Assembly: GCA_041494885.1 (NCBI GenBank) | Contig: JBGQBO010000030.1 | Span: 1-64,000 of the forward strand | Direction of reading: 5' to 3' | DNA: 64,000 nucleotides | Source of the DNA: JAIQFV01 sp041494885 | Lineage (GTDB): Bacteria > Acidobacteriota > Terriglobia > JAIQFV01 | In this document: positions 17,687 through 25,407 of the stretch, in pieces | Position numbering within the stretch: position 1 is the first letter of the stretch | How the letters are laid out: every line of letters begins with the position of its first letter | The notes under the pieces: generated by a model | The model's database searches: none | What the model saw: only the letters and a program-made list of their open reading frames with translations | Told to the model about the DNA's origin: nothing | Position numbers and translations under genes: made by a program

Positions 17687-17923
17687 CTATTCGAACGGCG
17701 AAACCGGAATGAGGTGATCAAACTCGGGAATTTCCTCTCTAAGTGTCTCCTCGATGCCGAACTGCAGTGTCAACATCGAACTGGGGCACCCGATGCAGTG
17801 ACCGAGTAAACGAATCCTCGCACAGTTGTCAGCAACCTCCAGCAATTCCAAGTCACCGCCGTGCATCTGAAGGGATGGCCGAATCTTTTCGAGGACGCTC
17901 TCCACTTGCTCGCGGGTGACCAA
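17687..17923 (-). CDS. NifU-like C-terminal (Nfu) Fe-S scaffold protein
   Basis: A 78-residue Nfu domain with the cluster-binding pair C43-I-G-C46 (GHCIGCPSS). Two such subunits normally bind a [4Fe-4S] cluster and pass it to apoproteins. 'LQMHGGDLELLEV' is the family's N-terminal signature. It starts at TTG with AAAGG about 9 bases upstream. It is the last gene of the leftward isc operon, 67 bases after iscU, so this organism carries U-type, A-type and Nfu carriers in one locus. Confidence 0.9.
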   Translation of the reverse strand: MVTREQVESVLEKIRPSLQMHGGDLELLEVADNCARIRLLGHCIGCPSSMLTLQFGIEETLREEIPEFDHLIPVSPFE

Positions 17924-17990
17924 AACGGGAGACCTTTCACAACCACCAATCAGATGCTTGCGCCCCGGAACCTTTGAGGAATCGACGGGA

Positions 17991-18410
17991 TTACGCGGTC
18001 GTTCGGACTGATTCCTCTACGGTCTTCAAGTTATTGCCGTGCTTCTTACGGAAATCCTGAATGGCTGCTTTGATGGCATCCTCGGCCAAGACCGAGCAAT
18101 GGATTTTGACCGGTGGCAATTTCAGTTCATTGACGATCTGTGTGTTCCTGATGGCATAGGCCTCGTCAATGGTCTTTCCCTTGACCATCTCGGTGGCGAG
18201 ACTGGAGCTGGCGATTGCACTGCCGCACCCGAACGTCTTGAACTTGGCGTCTTCAATCACGCCTTGATCGTTTATCTTGAGCTGAAGCTTCATTACATCC
18301 CCGCAAGCAGGCGCGCCCACAATGCCGGTCCCCACACTCTCGTCATCTTTTGAAAAACTCCCGACGTTTCGCGGGTTATTGTAATGATCAATCACCTTCG
18401 GATCATACAT
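17991..18410 (-). CDS. iscU: Fe-S cluster assembly scaffold IscU
   Basis: The scaffold on which [2Fe-2S] clusters are built from IscS sulfur. The three cluster cysteines are C36 (GAPACGD, with D38), C62 (FGCGSAIASSS) and C105. LPPVK (98-102) is the HscA chaperone recognition motif, which fits the hscA gene in the divergent operon. 139 residues, slightly longer at the C-terminus than the E. coli protein. A good Shine-Dalgarno sequence (AGGAGAAGGAG) precedes the start. A 147-base gap separates it from iscS. Confidence 0.97.
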   Translation of the reverse strand: MYDPKVIDHYNNPRNVGSFSKDDESVGTGIVGAPACGDVMKLQLKINDQGVIEDAKFKTFGCGSAIASSSLATEMVKGKTIDEAYAIRNTQIVNELKLPPVKIHCSVLAEDAIKAAIQDFRKKHGNNLKTVEESVRTTA

Positions 18411-18557
18411 GGTAGCTCCTTCTCCTATTGATTATTTTAGCGAAATTCCCCAAATTATTCATCGAGTTTATTCACCAAGCCCGGAGCTCAACTGCGTCTG
18501 AGGACCATTCCCCATGAATCAACAGTCAGGGGCTGCCGCCCTCCAATCGGACCCTCA

Positions 18558-19778
18558 TCAACTGGCAGACCACTTGATGGAGTTCAGGTCTATTCCTTCC
18601 AGCACCATTTCATACAGCGGTGACAACTCCCTCAGACGAGTCACGTGCTTGACCACCGCCTCGATGACAAAATCAACTTCCTCTTCGGTGTTGAAGCGGC
18701 CGACGCAGAACCGAATGGAGGTGTGGGCCAATTCGGGCCCAACGCCGATTGCGGTCAGAACATAGGACGGTTCGAGGCTGGCCGAAGTACAAGCGGAACC
18801 CGACGAAACCGCCACATCCTTAAGCCCCATCAAGAGGGACTCTCCCTCCACAAACTCAAAGCTCAAGTTCAAACTGCCAGGAATCCGCCTTTCGGGGTGC
18901 CCATTGGGGTGAACGTAGTCCAATTTCGCCAGCAATCCGTCTCGCAGATTATTGCGCAGCTGGGCAAGACGCTTCATCTCCTCCGGCAACTCCCGGAGGG
19001 CGACATCGCATGCCTCGCCAAAACCGACGATCCCCGGTACGTTCAGAGTACCGGAACGCTTTCCCTTCTCGTGGCCGCCTCCATGGATGAGTGGAGTGAG
19101 CTTGATGAAGGGCTTTTTCTTTCGCACGAACAGTGCGCCAACGCCTTTGGGCCCATAGAGCTTGTGCCCCGAGATAGACATCAAATCGACGTTGTTCGAT
19201 TGCATGTCGATGGGGATCTTGCCGGCTGCCTGGACCGCATCACAATGAAACAAAATCCCTTTTTCCCTCGCAATTTCGCCAATTTCAGGGATGGGTTGAA
19301 TTGTGCCGATCTCGCTGTTGGCATACATGATCGAAATCAGAATCGTCTTATCGGTAAGGGCCGCACGGACCGCTTGGGGATCCACCACTCCGTACTTGTC
19401 GACATCGAGATAGGTGACCTCGAATCCTTCCTTCTGTAGATATTTGCAGGAGTCCAGGATTGCTTTGTGTTCCGTCTTTTGGGTAATGATGTGATTGCCC
19501 TTGGCCTTATAACTCCACGCCACCCCCTTTAGCGCAAGATTGTCAGATTCGGTTGCACCGCTTGTGAAGATGATTTCGTCGGGTGACGATGCATTCACCA
19601 ACTGGGCAATCTGTTCCCGGCCCTTTTCAACTGCGGCCTCGGCCACCCACCCGAAGGAGTGAGTCCGACTGGCTGCATTCCCAAAGCTCTCGGTCAGGTA
19701 CGGCATCATGGCACTGAGAACGCGTGGATCCAAGGGTGTTGTCGCGTTATTGTCCATGTAGATAGGCAGCTTCACCAT
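18558..19778 (-). CDS. iscS: Cysteine desulfurase IscS
   Basis: PLP enzyme that takes sulfur from cysteine and hands it to IscU as a persulfide. The PLP lysine is K206 in SGHKLYGPKG; the substrate sulfur is held on C330 in the loop SSGSACTSASLEPS, which marks the long-loop IscS/NifS group rather than SufS. 'MDNNATTPLDPRV' at the N-terminus is also typical. It is full length at 406 residues. It follows the merR-like gene by 28 bases. Confidence 0.97.
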   Translation of the reverse strand: MVKLPIYMDNNATTPLDPRVLSAMMPYLTESFGNAASRTHSFGWVAEAAVEKGREQIAQLVNASSPDEIIFTSGATESDNLALKGVAWSYKAKGNHIITQKTEHKAILDSCKYLQKEGFEVTYLDVDKYGVVDPQAVRAALTDKTILISIMYANSEIGTIQPIPEIGEIAREKGILFHCDAVQAAGKIPIDMQSNNVDLMSISGHKLYGPKGVGALFVRKKKPFIKLTPLIHGGGHEKGKRSGTLNVPGIVGFGEACDVALRELPEEMKRLAQLRNNLRDGLLAKLDYVHPNGHPERRIPGSLNLSFEFVEGESLLMGLKDVAVSSGSACTSASLEPSYVLTAIGVGPELAHTSIRFCVGRFNTEEEVDFVIEAVVKHVTRLRELSPLYEMVLEGIDLNSIKWSAS

Positions 19779-19806
19779 GATTTTCCTCGCCCCCCAAAAA
19801 TATTAC

Positions 19807-20283
19807 TTAAGAAACCAATGCCTTGAATGTGGTGGGAATTTCACCTTCGTAAAAAATGCATTCCTGGCAGTACTTTTCCAAGGGTTCAAATCGGCAGGTG
19901 GGGCACCCTTCCAAGACCTGGAGCGTGCTGTGAAGCTCGCCCTTCATCTTGGTAAGAAATGCGATCTTGAAATTAAGAGTCTTTTCCTGCTCGGTCAAAA
20001 TCGTCTTGATCTTCCCGACGGCATCCTTCTTGCTGGCGGCTTTGTCCTTGGCATGGAATATCTCTTCGATCTCTGAGAGCCTTAGACCATACTCCTTGAG
20101 GTTATTGATGGTGACCACCTTGTCGACGCATTCTTGAGAATAAAGCCGATTTCCCTTAGTACTATGGTCGGTCGGGGTGATTAACCCAATTTCTTCGTAA
20201 AACCTAAGGGTTCGCGGCGTTATCCCCGTCATTCTCGCAAGTTTACCAATCCTCATGAGATGATTATTCTGGTTTGTAGCCAT
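19807..20283 (-). CDS. MerR-family regulator with four C-terminal cysteines
   Basis: A 158-residue transcription factor at the head of the leftward isc operon. The winged helix-turn-helix is at residues 10-75 ('MRIGKLARMTGITPRTLRFYEEIG', split by its turn, is the MerR signature). A dimerisation coiled coil follows (about 80-123). The C-terminal sensor has C127-x2-C130-x8-C139-x2-C142, enough ligands for a zinc ion or an Fe-S cluster; SoxR, also a MerR protein, holds a [2Fe-2S] cluster through four cysteines in a different spacing. The place normally held by IscR is thus taken by this protein. A promoter, TTGACA-17-TATCGT, lies just upstream on the minus strand. Confidence 0.85.
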   Translation of the reverse strand: MATNQNNHLMRIGKLARMTGITPRTLRFYEEIGLITPTDHSTKGNRLYSQECVDKVVTINNLKEYGLRLSEIEEIFHAKDKAASKKDAVGKIKTILTEQEKTLNFKIAFLTKMKGELHSTLQVLEGCPTCRFEPLEKYCQECIFYEGEIPTTFKALVS

Positions 20284-20306
20284 AGAGTGGACCTTCTTGA
20301 AAGTTG

Positions 20307-20335
20307 ACGATAACGTAAAATTTAAGAGGTGTCAA
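20307..20335 (-). promoter_or_regulatory. Promoter of the merR-iscS-iscU-nfu operon
   Basis: On the minus strand, TTGACA (20335-20330), a 17-base spacer and TATCGT (20312-20307) predict initiation near 20300, 17 bases before the MerR start codon. The spacer contains TTACGTTA, related to the AACGTTA core of the divergent dyad. Confidence 0.5.
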
Positions 20336-20550
20336 GGCCTTTTTGTAATCAAAGAGTCGAAGCAAATAGAGAGGCGCAGTTATGAGGACTTATATCCGGC
20401 CTGGCCTCACGAGATATGTTTTCAAGCTATTGAATTATAATACTATTAACTGTAATGTCGGATATAAAATTAGGTCTGATTACATTCCCATGGAATTATG
20501 AGTAGGGCTGAATTTGGTCTGATTGGGATCAATGTCCTCAGTTTTTTGAT

Positions 20551-20591
20551 TTGACAATAATTGACTTAAACGTTAAGTTAGAGAGTTGAGT
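20551..20591 (+). promoter_or_regulatory. iscA promoter with MerR-type operator dyad
   Basis: ACTTAA (20564-20569) and TTAAGT (20573-20578) form a perfect dyad centred on 20571. Its left arm overlaps a TTGACT hexamer (20561-20566), the geometry used by MerR-family activators, with a weak TTGAGT at 20586-20591 after 19 bases. Another possible pair is TTGACA (20551) with TAAGTT (20574), 17 bases apart. Binding by the adjacent MerR-like protein is inferred. Confidence 0.5.
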
Positions 20592-20641
20592 GGTCTGCTA
20601 ACATTTATATGACAACAATATGAGGGCGAGGTCACCAGATC

Positions 20642-20962
20642 ATGATTACCTTGACGCAATCGGCAGCCGAGAAGATTCTCCAAACAATTCATAAGAAGGG
20701 TCAACCGGACGTAGGCCTCCGGGTCAGAGTGGTTGGGGGAGGCTGTTCAGGATTACAGTACAACCTCGACTTGGAAACTCAGGAACGTAGAGGCGACAAA
20801 ACCTTCGAGTCAAATGGGGTGAGGGTGTACATTGATTTGAAGAGCCTTCTTTACTTAAAAGGGACAGAAATTGACTTTGTTGATGCCTTGCAGGGTGGAG
20901 GGTTTAAGTTTAAGAATCCCAATGCACATGGGAGTTGCAGTTGCGGTGAGTCATTCCACTAG
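20642..20962 (+). CDS. iscA: Iron-sulfur cluster carrier IscA
   Basis: A-type carrier of 106 residues, which receives clusters from IscU and delivers them to apoproteins. The three conserved cysteines are C35 (GGGCSGLQY), C99 and C101 (SCSCGESF). It opens the rightward isc operon, 358 bases from the divergent merR-like gene; that spacer is AT-rich compared with the rest of the window and carries both promoters. GAGG lies upstream of the ATG. Confidence 0.95.
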   Translation: MITLTQSAAEKILQTIHKKGQPDVGLRVRVVGGGCSGLQYNLDLETQERRGDKTFESNGVRVYIDLKSLLYLKGTEIDFVDALQGGGFKFKNPNAHGSCSCGESFH

Positions 20963-21019
20963 GAGGGGAAGCAGGGAGCGCTTAATGGAGCATCAATTTT
21001 CGACGGGGGGACAGGGAAG

Positions 21020-21223
21020 ATGGATTGGGATGACACAGAAGAGATTGCGGAGCAACTCAGTTCCAAGCACCCGGAGATTAAAGACCCGTTCACAATCCGG
21101 TTTGTCGAGTTGCTTCATTGGGTCGTGAACCTGGAAGGGTTTGAAGGTGAAAAGAATCCCAAGACATCGATGGAAGGGAAGCTGGAAAATATTGTTCAGG
21201 CCTGGTCGGATTACATCGGGTGA
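21020..21223 (+). CDS. iscX: Fe-S assembly accessory protein IscX
   Basis: A 67-residue acidic protein with the IscX pattern: MDWDDTEEIAEQL at the N-terminus, 'PFTIRFVELLHWV' and 'LENIVQAWSDYI' at the end. IscX binds IscS and iron and modulates the rate of cluster assembly. Its position between iscA and hscB, 57 bases after iscA, fits; in E. coli it is the last isc gene. Confidence 0.92.
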   Translation: MDWDDTEEIAEQLSSKHPEIKDPFTIRFVELLHWVVNLEGFEGEKNPKTSMEGKLENIVQAWSDYIG

Positions 21224-21295
21224 TCCCTCGTTGCGGACCATGTCGACTCGTTCGGGCATGGACTGGATCCTTAGAGAAGTTTGTGGAAGGGGTAT

Positions 21296-22015
21296 ATGAG
21301 AGTTGTCTGTATCAGCTGTGACTCGAGGGAGTCCGGGCATTGGTGTAGCCAGTGCGGGACCATTTTGCCGACGCCCGAAAATGAAGATTATTTCTCAGTC
21401 CTGGGGCTCCCACAGAAAATTAATGTGGATGAAACGGCCTTGAAGGAAAGGTTCTTCGATCTGAACCGAGCTTTTCACCCGGATCGGGCGGCAAAGTTGA
21501 CTGATGAGCGGACGCGTGAGATTGCGCTGCGTAAAGCCGTCATGATTAATAACGGCTTCAATACGCTCCGCGACCGCACCCGGCGAATCCATTATCTTAT
21601 CCGCCAGGAACTGGGGGAACGAGAAGAGAACTCCGGGCATGTCCCCGTCGAATTGTTTGAGTTGGTGGAGGAAATAAACGAGCTCATGGCGGGGGTGCGT
21701 CGGGCAAGGCAGGCAAAGCCACAGGAAGGGAGTGTCTCCAACCCGGGCAACGGGAATCAATTGGCCGATCTGCTCACCCGGCTACAAGGGCATCTCCAGG
21801 ATCTGACCGCTCGACGCGAAGCATTTGAACAAACATTGCGTTCCAAAGAAGAGGAATGGGATGCCCTCTGCGACAGCACCCACAATTTCGAAGTCCTTGA
21901 TGTGCTCACGAGAGCAAAGCGGCGCCAGATTGTTTCCAGCCTGGCGGTAAAGATGGACGAGATCTCCTATGTGGATTCATTGATTCGAAGAATTAAGGAT
22001 ATCCTTTACGAGTAA
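21296..22015 (+). CDS. hscB: Co-chaperone HscB with N-terminal zinc finger
   Basis: J-domain co-chaperone that brings IscU to HscA. The start at 21296 has GGAAGG five bases upstream; the earlier TTG at 21281 overlaps that site. Residues 1-25 contain CISC ... CSQC, a zinc-finger extension known from some bacterial and eukaryotic HscB proteins but absent from E. coli. The J domain follows, with FHPDR as the HPD motif, and the C-terminal helical IscU-binding part is longer than usual (239 residues against about 170), through an insert with 'PQEGSVSNPGNGNQ'. Confidence 0.9.
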   Translation: MRVVCISCDSRESGHWCSQCGTILPTPENEDYFSVLGLPQKINVDETALKERFFDLNRAFHPDRAAKLTDERTREIALRKAVMINNGFNTLRDRTRRIHYLIRQELGEREENSGHVPVELFELVEEINELMAGVRRARQAKPQEGSVSNPGNGNQLADLLTRLQGHLQDLTARREAFEQTLRSKEEEWDALCDSTHNFEVLDVLTRAKRRQIVSSLAVKMDEISYVDSLIRRIKDILYE

Positions 22016-22022
22016 AGGTTAC

Positions 22023-23876
22023 ATGATGGCCAAGATTATCGGCATTGATCTGGGAACCACCAATTCTGTTGTCGCGGTCATGGAGGGGGGTAAAGTCACA
22101 GTGATCCCCGATGACGAAGGGCAGAAGTTGTGCCCCTCCATCGTAGCCATCGGTGAAAGGAAGTTCCAACTGGTGGGAATACCTGCTCGGAACCAGCTCC
22201 TCTTGAATCCCAGGAATACAATCTACTCGATCAAGCGCTTCATGGGTCGACGCCATGAAGAAGTCACAAAGGAAGAAAGATCGCTGTCTTATGAGGTCAT
22301 TGGCAAGCCGGAAGAGATGGTGAAGGTCAAGGCTGGGGGACGTATTCTCACGCCGCCTGAGGTCTCAGCGATGATTCTGCGGACCTTGAAGGATCGGGCC
22401 AGCCACTACCTCGGGACTGAAGTCCAGAAAGCCATTGTCACCGTGCCGGCTTACTTCAATGACAGCCAGCGTCAAGCGACCAAGGACGCGGGCGGTTTGG
22501 CCGGGTTAGATGTGGTACGCATCATCAATGAACCGACCGCGGCGGCGCTTGCCTATGGATTAGACAAGAGACAAGTGTCGAAGATTGCAGTGTTCGATTT
22601 GGGCGGAGGGACATTCGACATATCCATCCTTGAACTTTCGATGGGGATTTTCCACGTCCTCGCCACCAATGGAGATACCCACCTCGGAGGGGACGACATC
22701 GACAAGAGTCTGGTGGAGTGGGTTTATACGGAGTTTGAAAATGAGAACGGTTTTGCACTCAAAAGGACCCCTGAGGTTTACGAAAGAGTGCGGCAGGAAG
22801 TTGAGAAAGCGAAATGTGAGCTTTCATTGAGTGAAGCGGTTGACCTGAGTCTTCCGATCCTCGATTCGCGCGACGGGAAGGTGTTTAGTTTCATCCGGGG
22901 GCTGCGTCGGACCCAGCTGGAAGCCCTCAGCCGCGGGATTGTTGAGCGGACGGTTAATCCTTGCCGTCGAGCTATGGACGACGCCGGACTCGCTCCGGAC
23001 CAGATCGATGAAGTCATTCTCGTGGGGGGTAGCACGCGCATGCCTCTGGTTCGACAACTGGTCAAAAACGTTTTTGAAAAGGACCCTAATACGAGCGTCA
23101 ACCCCGACGAGGTAGTAGCAATCGGTGCGGCCATCCAGGGAGCCGTGCTCTCCGGCGACATCTCGGATGTTTTGCTCCTGGATGTAAACCCCCTTTCGTT
23201 GGGTATCGAGACGTATGGCGGAGCCATGAGCAAGCTGATTTTCCGAAATTCACCCATTCCCGCGACTGCAAAGGAAGTGTTCACAACGGCCGTCGACAAT
23301 CAAACCGCCATCGATGTGCACATCCTGCAGGGCGAGCGCGAGATGGCGTCCGATAATCGGACGCTGGCGCGTTTTGCCTTGAGCGGCATCATCCCCCAGC
23401 CAGGCGGAGTGCCCCGGATTGAAGTGACATTCGTGATTGATGTGAATGGCATATTGAATGTGACCGCTAAGGATCTTTCGACCGGGAAAGAGGAACACAT
23501 CGAAGTCAAACCGGCTTATGGCCTGACGGAAGAAGAGATCTCCCGGCAGGTTGATGAATCGGTCGAACATGCGTTCGAAGATATGGATCGTCGCATGTGG
23601 GTGGATCACAAACAGGAGGCGGAAAGGGTCGTCGCTGCCACCCAAAAGACAATGTCTCAGTATGGCGAAAAACTCGACGATGCAACTCGAGAGAGAATCA
23701 TCGGACTGGTCGTGCGGACCCGAACGGCGCTGGAAGGTGGTGACTGGCATGAACTAAAAGCGGCGCTGGACGCATTGAACGAGGCGACCCTTCCGTTAGC
23801 TGAGGTGCTGGTCACTGAAGCGATTAAAGCCGAAGGGAGTCTCCAGGCGCCTGGGACACATTCGCCTTCATCCTAG
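22023..23876 (+). CDS. hscA: Fe-S assembly chaperone HscA (Hsp70 family)
   Basis: ATPase chaperone that binds the LPPVK loop of IscU and speeds cluster transfer. The N-terminal nucleotide-binding domain shows GIDLGTTNS, 'VPAYFNDSQRQATKDAG', 'DLGGGTFDISIL' and 'VGGSTRMP'; a substrate-binding domain ('LLLDVNPLSLGIETYGG') and a helical lid follow. It is 617 residues and lacks the acidic EEVD-like DnaK tail. It lies eight bases after hscB, and this context, more than sequence alone, separates it from DnaK. No ferredoxin gene follows, unlike the E. coli isc operon. Confidence 0.93.
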   Translation: MMAKIIGIDLGTTNSVVAVMEGGKVTVIPDDEGQKLCPSIVAIGERKFQLVGIPARNQLLLNPRNTIYSIKRFMGRRHEEVTKEERSLSYEVIGKPEEMVKVKAGGRILTPPEVSAMILRTLKDRASHYLGTEVQKAIVTVPAYFNDSQRQATKDAGGLAGLDVVRIINEPTAAALAYGLDKRQVSKIAVFDLGGGTFDISILELSMGIFHVLATNGDTHLGGDDIDKSLVEWVYTEFENENGFALKRTPEVYERVRQEVEKAKCELSLSEAVDLSLPILDSRDGKVFSFIRGLRRTQLEALSRGIVERTVNPCRRAMDDAGLAPDQIDEVILVGGSTRMPLVRQLVKNVFEKDPNTSVNPDEVVAIGAAIQGAVLSGDISDVLLLDVNPLSLGIETYGGAMSKLIFRNSPIPATAKEVFTTAVDNQTAIDVHILQGEREMASDNRTLARFALSGIIPQPGGVPRIEVTFVIDVNGILNVTAKDLSTGKEEHIEVKPAYGLTEEEISRQVDESVEHAFEDMDRRMWVDHKQEAERVVAATQKTMSQYGEKLDDATRERIIGLVVRTRTALEGGDWHELKAALDALNEATLPLAEVLVTEAIKAEGSLQAPGTHSPSS

Positions 23877-23894
23877 CACTCCCCAAGCACTCCG

Positions 23895-24374
23895 ATGAGC
23901 AACCTCATTCGATTCCTTCAAGCGCTCATTCTCGTCCTGTGGTTGGGGGGGATGATTTTCTTCGGATCGATTGTTGCCCCGTCGGCGTTCGAAGTCATGC
24001 CCACACGCCAGTTGGCGGGCACCCTCGTGGGGGTCACCCTTTACAAGCTGAATTATCTCTCCTGCATCCTCCTCGCTATTTTCATTCTTCTTGCTCTTCT
24101 CGTCTCGACTCTCCCCCGGCAGGTTAAAAGCATTCGCCGGCAGATTCTGGTTGTCACGGCCATCGTGGCCCTCGCCATCGCTCTTTACTCGTGGTTTGGA
24201 ATTGACCGACGGATGCATTTTTTGCGTACGCAATTGGATGCCGTTGAAAAGCCGGTCGCGGAGGATCCCATGCGGGCTGAGTTTGACCGTCTGCATCGCC
24301 GCTCCGTCACCTTCTTCGGCATGAATGTGGTCTTGGGATTATTGATGCTGGGGATGTGGACTCAGGACCGCTAA
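23895..24374 (+). CDS. DUF4149 membrane protein
   Basis: A 159-residue inner-membrane protein with four hydrophobic segments (about 7-28, 50-75, 82-103 and 136-155). 'LILVLWLGGMIFFGSIVAP' at the N-terminus is the DUF4149 signature. The function is unknown. It begins 18 bases after hscA and may be the last gene of the rightward isc transcript, though no link to Fe-S assembly is known. Confidence 0.75.
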   Translation: MSNLIRFLQALILVLWLGGMIFFGSIVAPSAFEVMPTRQLAGTLVGVTLYKLNYLSCILLAIFILLALLVSTLPRQVKSIRRQILVVTAIVALAIALYSWFGIDRRMHFLRTQLDAVEKPVAEDPMRAEFDRLHRRSVTFFGMNVVLGLLMLGMWTQDR

Positions 24375-24381
24375 CTCGGAT

Positions 24382-24460
24382 GTTCGAAATTCAGGGCAGG
24401 AAGGGCTGCCGGGCAGGCCCGAGACGGGTCACCCTGACAGCTCTCCTTCGAAGTTCAGGC
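24382..24460. repeat. Copy of a dispersed repeat (GTTCGAAATTCAGG ends)
   Basis: GTTCGAAATTCAGG (24382-24395) and TTCGAAGTTCAGGC (24447-24460) flank a GC-rich stretch with ACCCTGACAG (24431-24440). The same end sequence and the CTGTCAGGGT block recur in the repeat elements at 57541-57722 and 62133-62316. Likely a degenerate member of one family. Confidence 0.4.
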
Positions 24461-24520
24461 CCACTCTGCAAGAAAGATCTCGCACAGCGCCGCGCAGCGG
24501 GAACACACCCCTCGCGCCGG

Positions 24521-25132
24521 TCATTTCAGTTCTTCTTCATCCTTCTTGCGCAGCAAAAAGTAAATCATGAAGATTCCCAGGATGGTTAATACCATCGATA
24601 AGGCTATCCAGGGATAATGTTCTCTCATCCAGTGTGTCCCTTGCTCCCCCAACTTCATGGCAAGGTACCCTTCGAGATAGTACCTAAAACTTCGCCCAAT
24701 CAAGACGGCTGTGACGAACTTACTCAGCTTGATTTCAAACACACCTGCCGAGAGAACGAAAACCTTGAAGGGAGTAGGCGGGGGAAGGATAGACGGGATA
24801 ATCACTGCCAGGATGCCATAGCGATCAAACCATCGCCGCGCCCGTTCCACTTTTTTCGGATCGAATCTTCTTTTGAGCAGGGCATGACCTCCCCGCCTTC
24901 CGACCCAGTACAATGCGGTACAGCCCAATACTGAACCGATCACCGTCATCGTGGCTAAATACAGCATCCGTTCCGGGTTGTGGTAGGAGTTGGTCATGAT
25001 GATGAGGTCGTTGACTTCGGGGAAGGAAAGAAACGAGGAGTCAAAAAAGGCGATAATCAACAGTCCCGGGCCGCCAAGAGTCATGGCAACCGATTTCAGA
25101 AATGCCGTGATCTTCGCCAATATCGAATACAT
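24521..25132 (-). CDS. DedA/VTT-family membrane protein
   Basis: A 203-residue integral membrane protein of the SNARE-associated/DedA (VTT) family, thought to move lipids across the membrane. 'GLLIIAFFDSSFLSFPEVNDLIIM' (in the first hydrophobic stretch), 'YWVGRRGG', and 'FDRYGILAVIIPSILPPPTPFKVFVLSAG' cover the re-entrant loop region with conserved prolines. The start was chosen at MYSILAKIT (25132), because the upstream in-frame part is basic, not membrane-like, and reads into the region before ligA. The tail is charged (RKKDEEELK). Confidence 0.8.
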   Translation of the reverse strand: MYSILAKITAFLKSVAMTLGGPGLLIIAFFDSSFLSFPEVNDLIIMTNSYHNPERMLYLATMTVIGSVLGCTALYWVGRRGGHALLKRRFDPKKVERARRWFDRYGILAVIIPSILPPPTPFKVFVLSAGVFEIKLSKFVTAVLIGRSFRYYLEGYLAMKLGEQGTHWMREHYPWIALSMVLTILGIFMIYFLLRKKDEEELK

Positions 25133-25407
25133 GAAGTGGGCATCTTCGCTGGAATTTGTATGAAGTGTCCTTTGGCCGGGCGGGGATCTGTGAGCGCGCC
25201 GACGCACTGGACTCAAAAGACCGCCCATGATAACGAAGTGGGAATTTCTTGTCAAAATGTTGTTTGAAGACCTTAACCGCGTCTCTGCACTTGAATCGTT
25301 GACGAAGAAGAATGTGCGCCGGAGTCGTGGTAAAGCATCCGCGATTGCTTCTTGAGTCCGCTCCACAGTTTCGTTAGAATCTTTCCCCTGACCACCGCGA
25401 GGAGCTC

